Assembly: GCF_937906425.1 (NCBI RefSeq)
Contig: NZ_CALCYR010000124.1
Span: 1-5,634, forward strand
DNA length: 5,634 bases
Reading direction: 5' to 3'
DNA from: an uncultured Methanobrevibacter sp.
GTDB taxonomy: Archaea; Methanobacteriota; Methanobacteria; Methanobacteriales; Methanobacteriaceae
The notes under the pieces were generated by a model. The model was not told the origin of the DNA. It was given only the letters and a program-made list of their open reading frames with translations, and did not search any database. The position numbers and the translations under genes were made by a program. The number at the start of each line of letters is the position of its first letter. Positions within the stretch are counted from its first letter, which is position 1. Positions 4,432 to 5,634 of the stretch are shown piece by piece.

Positions 4432-5427
4432 ATGAATGATATAAATAGCATAGAAATATTGGAACAAATCAATAAGGCCAACGCACTTAGCCTAAAAAAG
4501 GGCTATACAGAAATAAGCCTTGAAAGAGCTGTTTTTTTATCATGGTGGTGTGACAAGGGAGACTGTAAATTCTGTTATATGAGTACCCAGAAGGAAAAGA
4601 TCAAAGATCCTTCCAAGGCTAAAAGAAGAGTTCAAAACATCTTAGCGGAAGCTGAAATGTGCAGTCGCCTTGGATGGAACATTGAATTTTTATCTGGAGG
4701 ATACAAATCATTCACAACATCCGAAATCAAGTCAATAGCTGAAAATATTAAAACAATTACTGGAGATGGAGTTTGGCTAAACACAGGAATTACAGATGAA
4801 TTGGAAGAATACGGCTCTGAAATTAAGGGAATTACAGGAGCTGTTGAAACTGCAAATCCTGAATTTCAAAAGGAAGTTTGTCCATCCAAATCTCTTGATG
4901 ATATAAGTGACATGTTGGATAAGGCAGGAGATTTAGGGTTTAAAAAGGCAATCACTATAATTTTAGGCCTTGGAGAAACTTATGAAGATGTTGAATACCT
5001 AATTCAATACATAAGAGATCATAAAATTGACAGAGTAATATTCTACTCATTAAATCCTCATCCTGAAACAATATATGCTAACAGCTCACAACCTGCATCA
5101 TTATACTATGCAAGAATTGTGTCAAGAATAAGACTTGAATTTCCAGAACTTGAAATCATTTGCGGAACCTGGACAGACAATCTTGCAAACATAGGAATCC
5201 TCATATTAAGCGGAGCTAATGGAATAACCAAATTCCCTCTGTTTAAAATGTTTGGAACAAAATATGGAAAAAGGGTAGAAGAAGAGGTAAAATGGACTGG
5301 AAGAACTTTAAAAGGAACATTCACTGACAAAAGCAAACTTGGAAGTGAAACCAGCGAGTTTAACCCTGAACTTGACAAGTACATAAAAAGATACATTAAG
5401 GACTCCTTAAAAAACAAGTACAAATAG
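4432..5427 (+). CDS. BioB-like radical SAM enzyme with CX4CX2C motif, substrate unknown
   Basis: 331 aa, soluble. The cluster-binding cysteines are C40, C45 and C48 (WWCDKGDCKFCYM), that is CX4CX2C instead of the usual CX3CX2C; the aromatic Y49 after the last cysteine is typical. Further radical SAM marks are SGGY (88-91, the GGE-like SAM amino-group motif), E139 in the AVETANPEF segment, and GLGET (179-183), all as in the biotin synthase/HydE/HmdB-like branch. The C-terminal part (about 225-300, with GANG at 261-264) resembles the BATS-type end of these proteins. By superfamily it should bind [4Fe-4S] and SAM and make a 5'-deoxyadenosyl radical. Biotin synthase itself is not claimed. HmdB has CX5CX2C, so it is not an exact match either. 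The gene stands alone in the window, divergent from the tRNA cluster, so context gives no substrate. Confidence 0.85.
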   Translation: MNDINSIEILEQINKANALSLKKGYTEISLERAVFLSWWCDKGDCKFCYMSTQKEKIKDPSKAKRRVQNILAEAEMCSRLGWNIEFLSGGYKSFTTSEIKSIAENIKTITGDGVWLNTGITDELEEYGSEIKGITGAVETANPEFQKEVCPSKSLDDISDMLDKAGDLGFKKAITIILGLGETYEDVEYLIQYIRDHKIDRVIFYSLNPHPETIYANSSQPASLYYARIVSRIRLEFPELEIICGTWTDNLANIGILILSGANGITKFPLFKMFGTKYGKRVEEEVKWTGRTLKGTFTDKSKLGSETSEFNPELDKYIKRYIKDSLKNKYK

Positions 5428-5460
5428 GCAATAACTAATAAGTTCAAAAAGAGCCCATTA

Positions 5461-5465
5461 TTTTT
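5461..5465 (+). terminator. possible first T-tract terminator of the radical SAM gene
   Basis: TTTTT occurs 33 bases after the stop codon, followed by another T5 near 5500 and then by the T6 tracts of the 21-bp array. Termination could occur at any of these. Confidence 0.3.
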
Positions 5466-5520
5466 AAAATAAAATTCCCAAATATTTTAAAAAAAACTAT
5501 TTTTAAAAAGCAATTAATAA

Positions 5521-5634
5521 TAATCTTTTTTAGAATTAAAATAATCTTTTTTAGAATTAAAATAATCTTTTTTAGAATAAAAATAATCTTTTTTAGAATT
5601 AAAATAATCTTTTTTAGAATAAAAATAATCTTTT
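5521..5634. repeat. exact 21-bp tandem repeat, at least five and a half copies
   Basis: Units start at 5521, 5542, 5563, 5584, 5605 and 5626, a constant 21-base step. Each begins TAATCTTTTTTAGAAT and ends TAAAA or AAAAA; copies 3 and 5 share the T-to-A change. The last copy is cut by the window end. On the + strand every unit carries a T6 tract, placing a row of U-tracts in the 3' region of the radical SAM transcript. One frame is open through the array but has no start codon. Confidence 0.96.

Noticed and set aside
5106..5447. A 113-codon minus strand frame over the radical SAM C-terminus
   Set aside because: Antisense shadow with no domain; the + strand frame has conserved motifs throughout.
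5520..5634. Open frame through the 21-bp array encoding a seven-residue repeat (IIFFRIK)
   Set aside because: 21 is a multiple of 3, so an open frame is trivial; there is no start codon or ribosome binding site and the composition is that of the spacer.

Overview
The window looks like a piece of a very AT-rich euryarchaeal genome, most likely a methanogen of the order Methanobacteriales (Methanobrevibacter or a relative). This is an inference from several things. It carries an archaeal Holliday junction resolvase (Hjc). The tRNA-Trp gene has an intron in the archaeal position with a box C/D RNA inside it. Promoters are TATA boxes of the TTTATATA type. SD-like sites (AGGTG, GGTG, GTGAT) match an archaeal 16S 3' end. 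The spacers are extremely AT-rich, while the tRNA genes are GC-rich islands. No sequence search was possible, so genus and species are not claimed.

Layout. 1-322: a 54-bp tandem repeat (1-162), a 16-bp palindrome (183-198), then the promoter and ribosome binding site of a + strand TrkA-type K+ channel regulator (323-991). 992-1283: a convergent spacer filled mostly by a 106-bp imperfect tandem duplication. 1284-1931 (-): a metallo-beta-lactamase-fold hydrolase resembling glyoxalase II. 1932-2255: its promoter region, then seven copies of a ~22-bp repeat that alternate between two versions, then the T-rich terminator of the next unit. 2256-2512 (-): a two-gene tRNA unit transcribed Cys then Trp. 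2513-2720: the promoter of that unit and an 11-bp repeat array abutting the stop codon of hjc (2721-3128, -). 3129-3507: the hjc promoter area with a 17-bp perfect inverted repeat and an 8-bp inverted repeat, about 115 bases (3266-3382) where nothing firm is seen, then a 42-bp tandem repeat. 3508-4018 (-): a five-tRNA cluster transcribed Asn, CAT (Ile2 or Met), Glu, Leu, His. 4019-4431: divergent spacer with the cluster promoter, a three-copy 42-bp repeat and the start signals of the next gene. 4432-5427 (+): a BioB-like radical SAM enzyme with a CX4CX2C cluster motif. 5428-5634: its 3' region with an exact 21-bp repeat running off the window end.

The protein genes look like unrelated single-gene units: potassium regulation, thioester or lactone-type hydrolysis, recombination, and an unassigned radical SAM reaction. 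No protein operon is visible. The two tRNA units share a promoter plan: TATA box, exactly 18 bases, then the same 11-base element.

Two themes stand out. First, the tRNA-Trp intron folds as a complete dual-guide C/D RNA whose D guide puts C34 of its own pre-tRNA at the methylation position, while its D' guide does not fit the expected second target U39. Second, nearly every spacer holds a tandem repeat. Five of the seven arrays lie at a transcript 3' end with T-tracts on the transcript strand, and several have periods close to whole DNA helical turns (11, 21, ~22, 42, 42). They may act as repeat-built terminators, as curved DNA that organises chromatin, or both.
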